The notes under the pieces: model-generated | Told to the model about the DNA's origin: nothing | The model's input: only the letters and a program-made list of their open reading frames with translations | The model's database searches: none | Program-made: the position numbers and the translations under genes | Part shown: one piece after another, positions 36,399 to 47,813 of the stretch | Layout of the letters: the number at the start of each line of letters is the position of its first letter | Numbering within the stretch: position 1 is the stretch's first letter | Source: Choristoneura fumiferana | Taxonomy: Eukaryota > Arthropoda > Insecta > Lepidoptera > Tortricidae | Direction of reading: 5' to 3' | Length of the DNA: 64,000 nucleotides | Assembly (NCBI RefSeq): GCF_025370935.1 | Contig: NC_133500.1 | Span: 11,424,236-11,488,235 of the forward strand

Positions 36399-36990
36399 TT
36401 TTTTTTTAAAAGAGTACACTTTTTTAAAACGCTCGTACTCGTCATTGACAAGCATTGAGTTGTGAATTATGTTATAACTACTTAGTATGTACAAAAAATA
36501 TCCATTTAGCTAAAAACTTAATTACCAGCCAGGCTACTACGAAATTCGAAAATCGAAGTTTGTATCGTATAATATCATATAATAAGTGAGCGGGACGGCA
36601 AGATACGAAGTTTCGAACTTAGCACTTCGTTGTATAGGACCTGAGACATCTGTCGAAGTTAACAGAGATCAATAAAAACACGGTGTAGAAAAGCTTTTCA
36701 AGAAATACATAAACACTATTTAAGACGGTTTTGCTCGAACAATAGCGTTTTGCCAATATTGTTAGCTAGCTAGATATTGAAAGTGTACGGAAACCAGATG
36801 AGTCGCCTCATATGGCAGGCAGCAGTCAAACCTTTTTTTTTTAATTTTTATTTCGAGGCTTAAATTCAGTGCACAGTCAAAACTTGAGATGAAGATTACT
36901 GCTATCATATTTTACGCAATATAACTTAACACAGGGATAAGTTGCACTAAAAAAAATCATAATACTTATCAGTAAAAGCTTACAAATTGG

Positions 36991-36996
36991 TTTATT
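36991..36996 (-). terminator. poly(A) signal overlapping the stop of zinc-finger gene A
   Basis: On the minus strand the stop and following bases read TAATAAAC, so AATAAA (36996-36991) shares two bases with the stop codon at 36997-36995. A further AATAAA lies at 36852-36847 as an alternative. Confidence 0.45.
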
Positions 36997-39852
36997 ATAA
37001 GACAACCATTCTTTTATCTCTGAACAATTCATAATGTTCCGGCTGCAAACCTTCAACTTTAGTGTGATCAAATTTCTCTTTCCTCTTCCAATGCACTTGT
37101 TGGATATGCCTCCGGACAAAGTAAGGTGTGTGAAACAATGTATCACACAAGGGGCATGGATGTGATTTCTCCGTATGCTTACGTTGGATGTGGAACTTCC
37201 GTTCACTAGCCGAATTCAGACTAACATCACACAAATGGCATGGGTAAGGCCTTTCTCCTGTATGGAGGCGTTTATGTTTGACCAAAGCTGTCGTACTACC
37301 AAGAGTGTCCCCGCAAATATCGCAAACTCTTTTGGAAGTACCCATGTGTCTATCTATGTGAGCCTTCAGCTTGCGTTTGTCTAAGAATCGCTTATTGCAT
37401 ACATCACATTGGAACGGCATTATTTTCAAATGGTAGCGGTTCATATGGGTCTTAAGTATAAAACTGTGCCTAGCTGTGTAGTCGCAATATTCACACTTAT
37501 ACTTGTATTTGTGGGATGGGTCAATATCAGCCATGTGTTGAGTCAGCTTCATATGCGATAAATATTCCTGTCTGTTCATGAATTTGATATCACAGAACTG
37601 ACACCAATTGTTTCTGTAAGACTCATTGCAGTGGGTCACTGAGACATGTTTTTGTAGTTTGATTTTGCCATCAAACTTCAAGGGGCAGAGAGGACAAGTG
37701 TAACATCTCTTTAAGACTATCCTCTTATTCTTGGGCTTCCTTGGCATATCTTCATGTTTCATGATATGAATTGTGGCTTGTAACTCACTCTCGAATCTAG
37801 CAGGGCACATATCGCAAGAATTAGGTTTATCGGTGTACATACACCGGCTTTCATGTGACTTGATGTCAGTAAAAGGAAATACGCCGTTGCAATACGTACA
37901 GACTTTATACTCTTTGTGAAATGTCTCAAAATGGCTGTAATACTGCTCTGTTAAGTGAAATATCTTGCCGCATAGCTCACAGTTATCAGCTAAAGCTTCA
38001 GAGTGTTTGTTATTCACATGAGATATCATGGTAGAAAGGATATTTGTAGTGAAATTGCATTCCAAGCATTTTATTTGGCGGCATTTCATCTCTTTTTGCT
38101 CTAGAAAGTTTTCAATGAACTTTTCATGTTCACATGGTCTCGCTTTGCATTTCGGACACTTTGTTGTCCCTTTGTAAGGTCTGCCTCGTGCTCTAGTGAC
38201 AAATTGTTTCATTTTACAGAGATCCGCGCGAGCCTTCAGATGGGCTATCAAGAACTTTTTATCACAGAACTCCTTCTCACAGCACTCACATACATAGTTT
38301 TTCATAATAATCTGGCGAGTTGGTAATCGTTCTATGGGAAACTGTCTCTCTTTTGTAGGTGGTGTATTTTTCCATTTGTACTTTTGTACTTCTATTTTAT
38401 TTGATTTGTGCTCATCTAGGACTATTATAGCATTAGCACATGGTATATCTTCTTGCATACAGTTTAGCAAGTCAAAGGTTTCAGAGTCCAGTTGCGTGAG
38501 ATAACTTTCAAAGTTATGGGAGTTTTGTTGCGTGTTCTGTATGAAGGAGTATGTCTGGAGCAGCTTTAGTTTGCAGTCTTCACACATGTACGTACTGAGG
38601 ATGATCTTAGAGGCCTGAAACGAAAAACAATAATATTACTAGTTACATATTAGTAGGATAATGTTTATGTGACACTAGCTTGTGACATTTTTTTAATTTA
38701 GCTTTGAATTAAAGTTAACTTATAATAAAAAGGAGTACAAAACTTATTTAAAGGTATATTTATATTAGATCTGCAAAACATATATTTAGATTAAACCCTT
38801 GCGCCTTGGACTGACATTCAAAATTTTAGATTAATTAATCTCATGAATATTGTTTTGCCATCATGGAGGAAGTAAAATATGCTAGTTTACCCAGGGCATG
38901 GGTAAGAACAATTAGAGTCAAAACTCTACATAGTGACAATAACATATTGGATTTAATAACCATGAAAAAGTCCCAACACAATTCTAGATACTGAAATAAG
39001 GCTGGCTATAACAGCCAGGTTGGTTTAATAATGACCCTTTGATGGATGATGGATTACGAATGGTTTTTGCTGTACTACCTGCAGTCATAGTAGTTGCTCT
39101 ATCCTATATTTAATAAGGAATAATGTCATGTGAAATTTGCAAATTCAACAGTCTGCCATTTCCCTCTGATTTAAAAAAAAAATGTAAATCGTCACTGTTG
39201 TCTGTGTGCCATCCATAACATTTATATGTTATTTGTTTTAGGTCTCCTATCTGTTCCTTCCCCAAGATCAAAATTTCATACGCCGAACATTCTCCTCATG
39301 TGTGTAATGTCGCAACATCGACATTGGCAAAATATGTCTTGCTAAAAACAACAAGTGTTAATACCAACAGTTTTCTTTAATAATAACTTTAACAAGTTAG
39401 TATTTTGATACGAGTTGTAGAGTGAAGATCGTAGACTAGGAGAAGGGGCGTTGGTCATCTTTAAAATGGAACTTTAAGGCATATAAGCTTACCAAACCAG
39501 TTGATGGATTTCTCCATCAATCTTGTACTGTAAAACTCTAGTGAAAATCATTGCTAAGACGGCCCCGTAATTAAAAAGTTGTTTCCAAGCATGTCAGTCA
39601 GTAGAATAATCTTAACCTAGCGAAAAAATAACTTACCGCATTATTAAAAACATCCACCAAGATATCCCGTAAACTCAAAGTATTATCCTCCATTTCCTCG
39701 ATGAAAGGATATTCGTCCAGGTCTACGAGTAAATCGCCTGTGTCGTAGCATATCGTACAAAACCTCGGCGAATTCAAAATGTTTCTCAATTTAGCCAAAG
39801 CAGGTTTCGGTTGGCTACCCACTGTGAACGTTAAATCGTTGAACATTTCCAT
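36995..39852 (-). CDS. ZAD and C2H2 zinc-finger protein A
   Basis: Two exons: 39852-39637 (72 codons, donor GCG|GTAAGT) and 38614-36995 (acceptor TTTCAG|GCC), joined in phase 0, giving 611 aa. The N-terminus is a ZAD: Cys32/Cys35 in exon 1 pair with Cys83/Cys86 in exon 2 (C-x2-C ... C-x2-C). Twelve C2H2 or C2HC fingers occupy about residues 180-585, including one canonical TGERPYP linker. An unusual CPKCKARPCEHE motif lies after the first finger. Known of the family: ZAD proteins are the largest insect class of C2H2 transcription factors, the ZAD mediating dimerisation; they act in the nucleus on DNA. The specific target is unknown. Protein B (47814-49715) is its divergent neighbour and paralogue, with the same architecture and the same C-terminal tail pattern (FRDKRMVVL here, FRDRRKALM there). 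Confidence 0.9.
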
Positions 39853-40311
39853 ACTGCGATGGTTTCTACCATTGATGATTACCAGAAAAAACTACTCAAA
39901 ACTATAATCGTGTATTAATTGAAGCGGTTTACTTAGAAAAATCACGAAATTGGCGGTCTCAAAAGAAAATGTCTGACGTTTATTAAAATTTCCGTATCTC
40001 TTGACAGCGTCAGCGTCCACACCACACGCGACGCGATCACAGACAAGGGAATAAACGGTCAAAATGTCTGCAATGCTATAATTACTGCCCAATGTAAGAT
40101 CGACAAAGTGATAGAAACATAAATCACAGTTATTTTATTTATATATGTAAACAAAACATTTTGTGTTTCCAGTACTAGTAGGTTATTTCTTGCATAAAAA
40201 ATATTTTTAAGTTCTAGTAGATTTATGAGTAAAGTGGAACAGGAACACGACACGTTACACTGACACTGACAAGACAACATGACAAATGAGTTTAAAATAA
40301 ATGAAATAAAA
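39853..40311. promoter_or_regulatory. upstream region of zinc-finger gene A
   Basis: No gene. By position it holds the promoter of gene A and, before transposon insertions, probably shared control with gene B. No TATA box or other element stands out. Confidence 0.35.
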
Positions 40312-40841
40312 GGTGCGGCCACATGTAGTCGCTCGTCGTTCGATTGCTCTGCAGGGCTACTACGAAACTCGAATTTCGTGTCGTGCGGTCCCTCTTGACA
40401 CTTAAATTATTTAATACGAGAGCGAGAGGGACGGTACGATACGAACTTCGAGTTTTGAGTTTCGTAGTAGCCCTGCTGGTCACCATTTCGAAGGTGATTT
40501 TAATTTAAATTTCCCGCGACTCAAAAAAGTAGCGTCAAGTCAAGTCGCCGCGTCGAGCAGCAGCGACAAGATGGCTTATTCCTATACATTACAATACTCT
40601 TTGGATGGCTTTTTGATGGAATGGTCGTGGTCTTGGAAGCTGATTTCTTAATCTCAGTGGTGGCAGTGGTACAAATAAAATAAATTGGTGAATGAAAAAA
40701 AAATAACACTGTTTTTGCCGAAATTGATGAGGTTTTTTTTTCAAGCGATAAAGCTCAACATTTTCAGCTTTATCGCTAAACGTCACGTGACCAGATTTGC
40801 CGTTTGGAAACGAGCGTCGAGCGACTGCATGTGGCCCCACC
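40312..40841 (+). mobile_element. non-autonomous DNA transposon with long terminal inverted repeats, interrupted
   Basis: Same family as 53162-53517. Ends read GGTGCGGCCACATG and CATGTGGCCCCACC, with similarity running about 50 bp inward at each end. The left repeat is interrupted by a foldback element at 40352-40475. It lies in the shared upstream region of the two zinc-finger genes, about 460 bp before the ATG of gene A. Confidence 0.75.
40352..40475. mobile_element. foldback element (GGGCTACTACGAAA family), nested
   Basis: Inverted ends CAGGGCTACTACGAAACTCG and its near complement at 40460-40475. Inside is a CGTCCCTCTC-type stretch seen in all family members. It sits inside the left repeat of the 40312-40841 element, so it is younger. 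Confidence 0.7.
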
Positions 40842-41019
40842 TATAGTTCAAATGAATGAACGAGTGAGTGACATGACAAACAATGGCTTGACTCGCTATC
40901 AATGAAAAGCCCTTTGGAAAAACCTAATTAAGTACTTATTATTACTTTGTTTGTTTGTATTTTTTTTATTTTGTACATTTGAGACACATTATTAATGAAA
41001 ACGTAATCACTAATAGTAT

Positions 41020-41546
41020 TGTTCAATCGTATCGATCGTATTTTTAAGTTGGTACAATATAGCTGTCAAATTGACTGTCATCTGACATTTGAATTGGCTT
41101 TTGATTTTGACAGTTAGCTTTTGGATTCGAACCGAGTAAGTCGGTGTGAGTCGCTCTCGTCGGTCGGTCTAAGTCTGTCGTATTTTCGTTTCTACGGAAC
41201 CCTCAACCAAGGTGTTCGCGAACTACTTTCAAAGTATCTAAAGTAGCATCATTGAAGTTAAAGAACGATTGAGATTGCGTTCGTGCTGTACGTGGAGTGA
41301 GCTTGTGGAGTTTAGCGGCGAGAGAAGGATCTACACTGGGCCCAGCTCTGGATTTAACTCTAAGTGCCTGCTCGGACCTCTGCTGCTTCAGGAGAACAGG
41401 TGAGCGCGACCGCAATCGAATATTTCATGTAAACTGTGCCTTAATTAAATCCTGAATTGGGAAACACACGTTAGAAATCATCATTGTTGGAAATCAGTCC
41501 ATTCATATTTTCGTTTTTCGTCATATCTCTCGGGCATCGTGCCACA
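41020..41546 (+). repeat. 5' LTR of the BEL/Pao element
   Basis: 527 bp, TG...CA ends. It differs from the 3' copy at five positions, all transitions and with no indels. In each case this copy has A or T where the 3' copy has G or C; three of the five are CpG sites in the 3' copy. Confidence 0.95.
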
Positions 41547-41875
41547 TTTTTTGATCATTCGACCGGATTTTATTGAAAAGTGCCTTTTTTCGCGATTTCT
41601 TACGTGTTTTTCTACGATTTTAGTGATTTTTATTTTTATTTTTTGTGTTGAGGGTAGTTTGAAACGATACCTTGGTTGAGATTTTACGTGTTAACTTGTT
41701 GTAAATTGCACGGCCATCTTTTTCTTGTCGTTTTCGTTCGTAAGGGTGGTACACAACTTCTTACCATAGACTAAATAATGTTGTTCTAAATTATCGGTTA
41801 TTTCGTTATATTGGTATTTCACGAATCGATATTATTTAAATTTTCGTTTGAACTGTCTAATCTATATCGTTTGAA

Positions 41876-42229
41876 ATGACAGATCATGATGAAACGTTTG
41901 ATCGCGAGTGTGAAGTTGACGTTGACAACAATAAAATCGCGCGCGACTATGCAATTATGCGTGTTGAATTTATTGCGGGAACGGACTTGTTGGGATTTTG
42001 TGAGAGTGATTTAAATGAAATATCGGAACAGTTTCATGACGCGCAACGGAAAGTTTTGTCGTCGTTAGAACCGTCCGCGTGGAAGAATGAAATGAAAATA
42101 ACTTTTGAGTTTGAGACTAAAGTTTCCGATATTAAATATAAATTGCGCCAAAGATTATTATCGCAAAAAAGTGAATCCAAACCTTGTGTTGGTGAGGCAG
42201 TGACGGCTAAATTGCCAAGGTTTTTATAA
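41876..42229 (+). pseudogene. BEL/Pao gag, N-terminal part
   Basis: Starts at an ATG (MTDHDETFDRE...) about 330 bp after the 5' LTR. The 117 codons are rich in acidic and helical residues. The frame ends where the next segment continues in another frame, at a run of T and A near 42218-42235. This is the first of five breaks. Confidence 0.75.
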
Positions 42230-42246
42230 AACCATTTGATGGAACT

Positions 42247-43905
42247 TTGGAGAATTGGGTGAGTTTTATACAGTTGTTTAATTCTCTAATTCATAAGCGG
42301 AATATCTCGGAAGTCGAAAAGTTGCACTACCTTTTGTCGAGCGTGCAAGGTACCGCTTATGAATTAATAAAAAACTACCCACTTACCCAAGAAAGTTACC
42401 TAGATGCATATAATTGTTTATGTAAATATTATGATAAGAAGCGACAAATTGCTACACATTATTATGAAAAGTTATTGTCTTGTGAACCAATTAAAACAAA
42501 ATCTGCTAGTGATCTTGAACGTGTTTATAGAACTTTCTCGGAAAATTTATCGGTATTGAATAAATATAGCTTACCAGACAAGAACTTTATGCTCTTTCAT
42601 TTGTTGTGGTCTAAACTAGATAAATGCACTCGAGAAGCATTTCAACTTGAGCATAATAGTGACGACATCCCAGAGTTTAGTGATGTTCAAGCTTTCATAG
42701 AAAAACAATACAAAGCGCTTAACTTATCGAATATTTCGTCTTTGCCTACTACTAATAACTCTGTCGTAGTAAATCGAAAAGTAGGTATAAACAAACATGT
42801 TCATAATGGTGTGAGCAAGAATAAAGCATCGTTTGTCGTTTCTTCTCAAACTTGTAACTTTTGTAGTGGCCAGCACAGTCTTACCGCTTGTAAGGATTTT
42901 TTGAATATTGATCCGAAATGTCGTTTCGATTTTGTAAAGGAAAAAGGTTTGTGTATCCTATGTTTTTCGAACGCACATCGCGTAAAAACTTGTCGTGCCT
43001 CTCGTTGTAGTGTTTGCCAGTGTTCGCATCACACATCCTTACATTTCACTAAACCAGGTCAGTCAATTCCTCCAACTCCCCCTCCAGTGGAAGGCAGTGT
43101 GCCGCATAACTCTGGTAATCCGGGTAGTAGTCATACAGTTTTGACTTCGCTGGCTGGTGAAGGTACAGTTTTGTTTTCAACTGCTAGGATTGAAATTAGA
43201 GATGGTCATGGTAATTTTAAATCAGTGCGTGCACTTCTCGATTGTGCTAGCGCCTGTAATTTCATAACTGAATCCTGCGCTAAAAGGCTGGGACTCAATA
43301 TTTGTCGTGGTCATCATTCCGTAAATGGAATTGGAAATTCTGTCGCTCAACCGCTCGGTTCACTATCGTGTGAAATAAAGCCAGCTGGTAATAAATATTT
43401 GTCGTCTAATATTAAATTAGAAGCTCTCGTTCTGTCGTCGATATGTGCTGACCAACCTACCCAATCTGTCGACTCGTTGAGGTGGTCTCATATATCAAAT
43501 CTTCGGCTTGCGGATCCAGACTTCGCTCAACCTGGACCAATAGATATGCTGCTGAATGCAGATATTTTCTCGTCTTCGCTATTGCCTGGTCTTAAGCGAG
43601 GGATGCCTGGGCAACCCCGAGCATTTAATTCTATTTTTGGATGGATCGTTATGGGTGAGTGTGACACCAGTCGACTCACAACAAACACTGTCGATCGTTG
43701 CAGGAATAATAACTGCCTTTTCGTTTCGAATCATTCGCCAATGTTGTCGTTGGATAATTCCATAAAAAAGTTTTGGGAATTAGAAAATATTAGTTCTCCT
43801 GTTAAATGTTTTTTGTCGAAGGAGGACCAACTTTGCGAAGATTATTTCGTTAGTAACCATTCTCGTAATGAAAAGGTAGGTTTGTGGTCCCTTTACCTTT
43901 TGTAG
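42247..43905 (+). pseudogene. BEL/Pao gag C-terminus, protease and start of pol
   Basis: Begins with the retrotransposon gag motif (ENWVSFIQLFNSLIH). A Cys/His zinc-knuckle cluster follows (CNFCSGQHSLTAC, then CILCFSNAHRVKTC), then a retropepsin-like segment with ALLDCASACNFIT, in which the usual D-S/T-G triad reads DCA. The pre-RT region contains FGWIVMGE. The frame breaks near 43880-43890 and the next segment overlaps it. Confidence 0.85.
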
Positions 43906-45278
43906 ACCCTACAAATAAACCTCTTTTTCATAACTCTCGCGAAATCGCGCTTAAGCGATTTTTATCGTTGGAGCGTAAGCTCAATTGTAATCTTGAGTTC
44001 AAGAAGTCGTATGTCGGTTTCATGGAGGACTATGAGTCCCGTGGTCATCTCGAGGAGGTGGATCCTCCTACTGCTGTTGTCGGTCAGTTCAATTACATAC
44101 CTCATCACGGTATTCAGCGTGCTTCAGTTACCACACCTCTTCGTGTTGTCTTCGACGCCAGCGCGAAAGATGGTAAAGGTATTTCGTTGAACGACACCCT
44201 TCTCGCTGGTCCTAAACTTCAGGCTAACATTTTCGATTTACTCATGCGCTTCCGTTGGCATGCCGTGGTATTCACAGGCGATGTGCAGCAAATGTACAGG
44301 CAAATATTGGTACCTGAAGAGGACGCTGATTACCAGCGTATCCTATGGAGGCCCTCTCCTGCTGGACCCGTGCGTGATTATCGTTTGTTAACTGTTACGT
44401 ACGGCGTGTCCTCTGCTCCGTTTCAGGCTCTTCGAACAATGGCTCAACTTGCTCAGGACTCCGCTGATAAATATCCTGCTGGTGCCGCTGTTCTTGCTCG
44501 TGATATTTATGTTGATGACGTCGTCACAGGAGCGGATTCTGTTGAGCAAGCTCTCTCGCTTCAATCTGAGCTCACAAAAATACTGTCGTCGGGAGGTTTC
44601 CATCTTAGGAAATGGACTTCCAACAGTGGGACCTTTCTTGATAGCCTACCACTGTCGGATTTGTACTCTGAAGAGCTAAAAAATTTTGAAGAACTATCGG
44701 ACGTCTCGCTCAAAATATTAGGGCTCTTGTGGCAGCCTCGGTCTGATTCCTTTCGTTTTCGGGTTGCTAGGATTAGTGACTGTCGTTGTACAAAGCGTAC
44801 AATTTTGTCGGAAATTGCTCGCATTTATGACCCTTTGGGTTTCCTCGGTCCGCTGACTTTTTACGCCAAATACATTATGCAGCTACTTTGGACCGCTGGT
44901 GTTGGGTGGGACGAGGACGCGCCTTCTGATATCGCTTCAGAGTGGCGGCGTCTTAAAGCTGAACTGCCGTCGTTGGCGTCAGTGTCCATTCCTCGTCGTA
45001 TCGTTGGCCCTTTCGTTTCGCTACAACTCCACGGCTTTGGAGATGCCTCTGAGCGTGGCTACTGTGCAGTAGTTTACTGTCGTTTCGTAGACTGCCATGG
45101 ATCATGCTCAGTCGTCCTTTGCTGTGCGAAGTCAAGAGTCGCGCCTCTTCGTAAGCAGTCTATTTCCAAGATTGGAACTGCAAGCTGCCGTTCTTCTCTC
45201 CGATCTTATGCATTCTACCACCGAAGCATTGAAACCATTCTACTCCGTCGACGAAATTTTCGCCTGGTCGGATTCTAG
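43884..45278 (+). pseudogene. BEL/Pao reverse transcriptase
   Basis: Contains the RT palm motifs TTPLRVVFDASA, FTGDVQQMYRQI and the catalytic YVDD in DIYVDDVVTG (about 44505-44530). It then enters RNase H with FGDASERGYCAVVY. The frame breaks near 45165-45172 at a short T run, and coding resumes in the overlapping frame from 45097. Confidence 0.88.
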
Positions 45279-45717
45279 TGTCGTTTTGTCGTGGATAAAA
45301 TCGTGCCCATCGAAATGGAAAACGTTCGTGGCAAATCGCGTTAGCCACATTCACGACATTATTTCGCCTGACCGATGGAGGCACGTCGGAACCCACTCGA
45401 ATCCCGCAGACTGCGGCTCGCGCGGTCTATTGCCCACTGATCTCGTCAATCATGACATGTGGTGGAGTGGCCCTTCGTGGCTCGCAGATCGCGAGGACAA
45501 ATGGCCAGCTACCAGTACGCTATCGTTTTCGAATTCGGACCTACAAGAGGAGCAGCGAATCTTTACCCTTGTCGTTGCTAACGAACCTACTCTCGTCGAA
45601 TCGTTATTGAACAAATTCTCGTCGCTTTCAACGTTGAAGCGAACTTTATCGTATTGCTTTCGGTTCATTGATAATTCGAGACAATCTTTCCCGGAAATCG
45701 TGTTAGCGGACCTATAA
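45097..45717 (+). pseudogene. BEL/Pao RNase H and connector
   Basis: The useful part begins near 45165 (PRLELQAAVLLSDL) and includes FAWSDSSVVLSWI, the RNase H catalytic Asp region, and the typical HVGTHSNPADCGSRG segment. It ends at TAA near 45715 beside an A run, after which the integrase frame takes over. Confidence 0.83.
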
Positions 45718-45773
45718 AAACATCGGAACTACATAGGGCGTTTAGATTTTTATTAAAGTCAGTTCAGGAGAGT

Positions 45774-46820
45774 GTGTTTTCGTCGGAGATTGAGCACTTG
45801 AAGAAGGGCTCTCCCAACTCACTTCCAAGAAGTTTAAGAAAACTGTCACCGTTTATCGATGAAGTAGGTATTCTCAGGGTGGGCGGTCGCCTTGCCAATT
45901 CTAAGGTTGGATTTGATGTTAAGCATCCGTTGCTGTTACCTCGGTCACATCGCCTCACTTATCTTCTAATTAGCGAGTACCATACCCGCTTCATGCACCC
46001 CGGTGCACAGACTCTTAAAAATCTTCTCTCTCGACACTTCTGGATTCTTTCGTGTAAACGCGCTATTCACTCCGTCATCTCGAGTTGCCTTAAATGTTTT
46101 CGTGTTCGTCCGCACCTCGCTCCCGTCCCACTCATGGGTAATTTGCCTTCGTATAGGGTAAACCAAATCAAACCTTTTTCGAGCTCTGTCGTCGATTACG
46201 GTGGACCCTATCACATTGCCCTTGGGCGTGGCCGCGGTGCTAAGAGCTTTAAGGGCTACATTTGCGTTTTCGTCTGTACCAGCACGAAGGCGATCCATAT
46301 CGAATTGGCCTCTGAATTGTCGTCGGAAGCTTTCTTAGCTGCACTGCGGAGGTTTATCGCGCGTCGTGGTCGTTGTAGCCATCTTGTTTCAGACCAAGGT
46401 CGTAATTTCGTTGGTGCCAGCAACTATCTCGGTTCTATTATGGAAAAGGCCGCGGGATCGGAGGAGATTAAGTTTTCGTTTAGCCCTGCTGGCAGTCCCC
46501 ATTTCAATGGTCTGGCCGAGGCCGGGATCAAATCGGTAAAGACCCACTTGGCTCGCGTTATCGGTTCCCAACGGCTCACTTTCGAGGAGTTCTACACTGT
46601 GTTAGCCCAGATCGAGGCGATGCTAAATTCGCGCCCTCTGACACCCCTTAGCTCGGACGCTAATGACCTCTCAGCCTTAACCCCGGGGCATTTTCTTACT
46701 CTGGAGCCTCTGTCGATCATGCCAGAAGAAAATTTCGTTGATTCAAATCTTGGCGTTCTACAGCGTTGGAAACTCATACAAAAGATGCACCAAGATTTTT
46801 TGGTATCGGTGGCATCGTGA
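45774..46820 (+). pseudogene. BEL/Pao integrase
   Basis: Has the N-terminal HHCC zinc site (EYHTRFMHPG and SSCLKCF), then the D,D-35-E core: Asp in VVDYGGPY, Asp in SDQGRNFVG, Glu in GLAEAGIKSVK. The motif residues are intact; the frame breaks near 46795-46800 at a run of six T. Confidence 0.88.
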
Positions 46821-47064
46821 ATACATGCACACGCTACAGCAAAAGGCTAAGTGGGACAAGTGTAATTCCAATATTACTGTAGGAACTATGGTACTCATCG
46901 TTAACGAACTATTGAGTCCACTTCATTGGCCATTAGGTCGTATTGTCGCTCTGCATCCCGGTGCAGATGGTATTTGTCGAGTGGTAACCGTAAAGTCTGC
47001 AGCTGGTCAGTACAAAAGGCCTCTCGCGAAGATATGTCCTTTGCCTTTGGCAACAGACATTTAG
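46738..47064 (+). pseudogene. BEL/Pao pol C-terminus (DUF5641-like)
   Basis: The meaningful part begins near 46800 (FWYRWHREYMHTLQQ) and ends at TAG near 47064, matching the small domain that follows integrase in BEL/Pao elements (W..EYL..LQ..KW, then VLIVNE). It is in a different frame from the integrase. Confidence 0.8.
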
Positions 47065-47262
47065 CTTAACTTAATTTCTCGCTTACACTGCTTTCACCAA
47101 CGTAAGGTAGTGTAACTTATCGTAATTAGTTCGTATTATTTGTTAGCATTAAGATATTCATAATCTCGTCTCGAGTAACCACCTTCTGTGGTTCGTAGTT
47201 ATCGTTCTCGTGGTAAATGCCGCGGTACATCCCGGTATACCGCCGGATTTAGGTGGGCGGAA

Positions 47263-47789
47263 TGTTCAATCGTATCGATCGTATTTTTAAGTTGGTACAA
47301 TATAGCTGTCAAATTGACTGTCATCTGACATTTGAATTGGCTTTCGATTTTGACAGTTAGCTTTCGGATTCGAACCGAGTAGGTCGGTGTGAGTCGCTCT
47401 CGTCGGTCGGTCTAAGTCTGTCGTATTTTCGTTTCTACGGAACCCTCAACCAAGGTGTTCGCGAACTACTTTCAAAGTATCTAAAGTAGCATCATTGAAG
47501 TTAAAGAACGATTGAGATTGCGTTCGTGCTGTACGTGGAGTGAGCTTGTGGAGTTTAGCGGCGAGAGAAGGATCTACACTGGGCCCAGCTCTGGATTTAA
47601 CTCTAAGTGCCTGCTCGGACCTCTGCTGCTTCAGGAGAACAGGTGAGCGCGACCGCAATCGAATATTTCATGTAAACTGTGCCTTAATCAAATCCTGAAT
47701 TGGGAAACACACGTTAGAAATCGTCATTGTTGGAAATCAGTCCATTCATATTTTCGTTTTTCGTCATATCTCTCGGGCATCGTGCCACA
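47263..47789 (+). repeat. 3' LTR of the BEL/Pao element, adjoining gene B
   Basis: 527 bp, ending 24 bp before the ATG of zinc-finger gene B. It contains an arthropod initiator-like TCAGT at 47737-47741, 73 bp upstream of that ATG, and a donor-like ACAG|GTGAGC near 47641. Both are candidates for making chimeric transcripts, but nothing in the sequence proves use. Confidence 0.95.
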
Positions 47790-47813
47790 AGTATTTTTAT
47801 AATATCACTCAAT

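Larger units (their letters stand above)
41020..47789 (+). mobile_element. BEL/Pao LTR retrotransposon, defective
   Basis: The 6,770-bp element starts TGTT and ends CACA, has two 527-bp LTRs and is flanked by AGTAT at 41015-41019 and 47790-47794. A 5-bp duplication is usual for this superfamily. Internal order is gag with zinc knuckles, protease, reverse transcriptase, RNase H, integrase and a C-terminal DUF5641-type region, the BEL/Pao order. A purine-rich tract (AGGTGGGCGGAA, 47251-47262) precedes the 3' LTR. No clear tRNA primer site was recognised after the 5' LTR. Five frameshifts break the coding region, so it cannot be autonomous as written. Confidence 0.93.

Noticed and set aside
41203..41415. 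Identical 70-codon minus frame in both LTRs (also at 47446-47658)
   Set aside because: Identity is explained by LTR duplication; no known protein or independent evidence.
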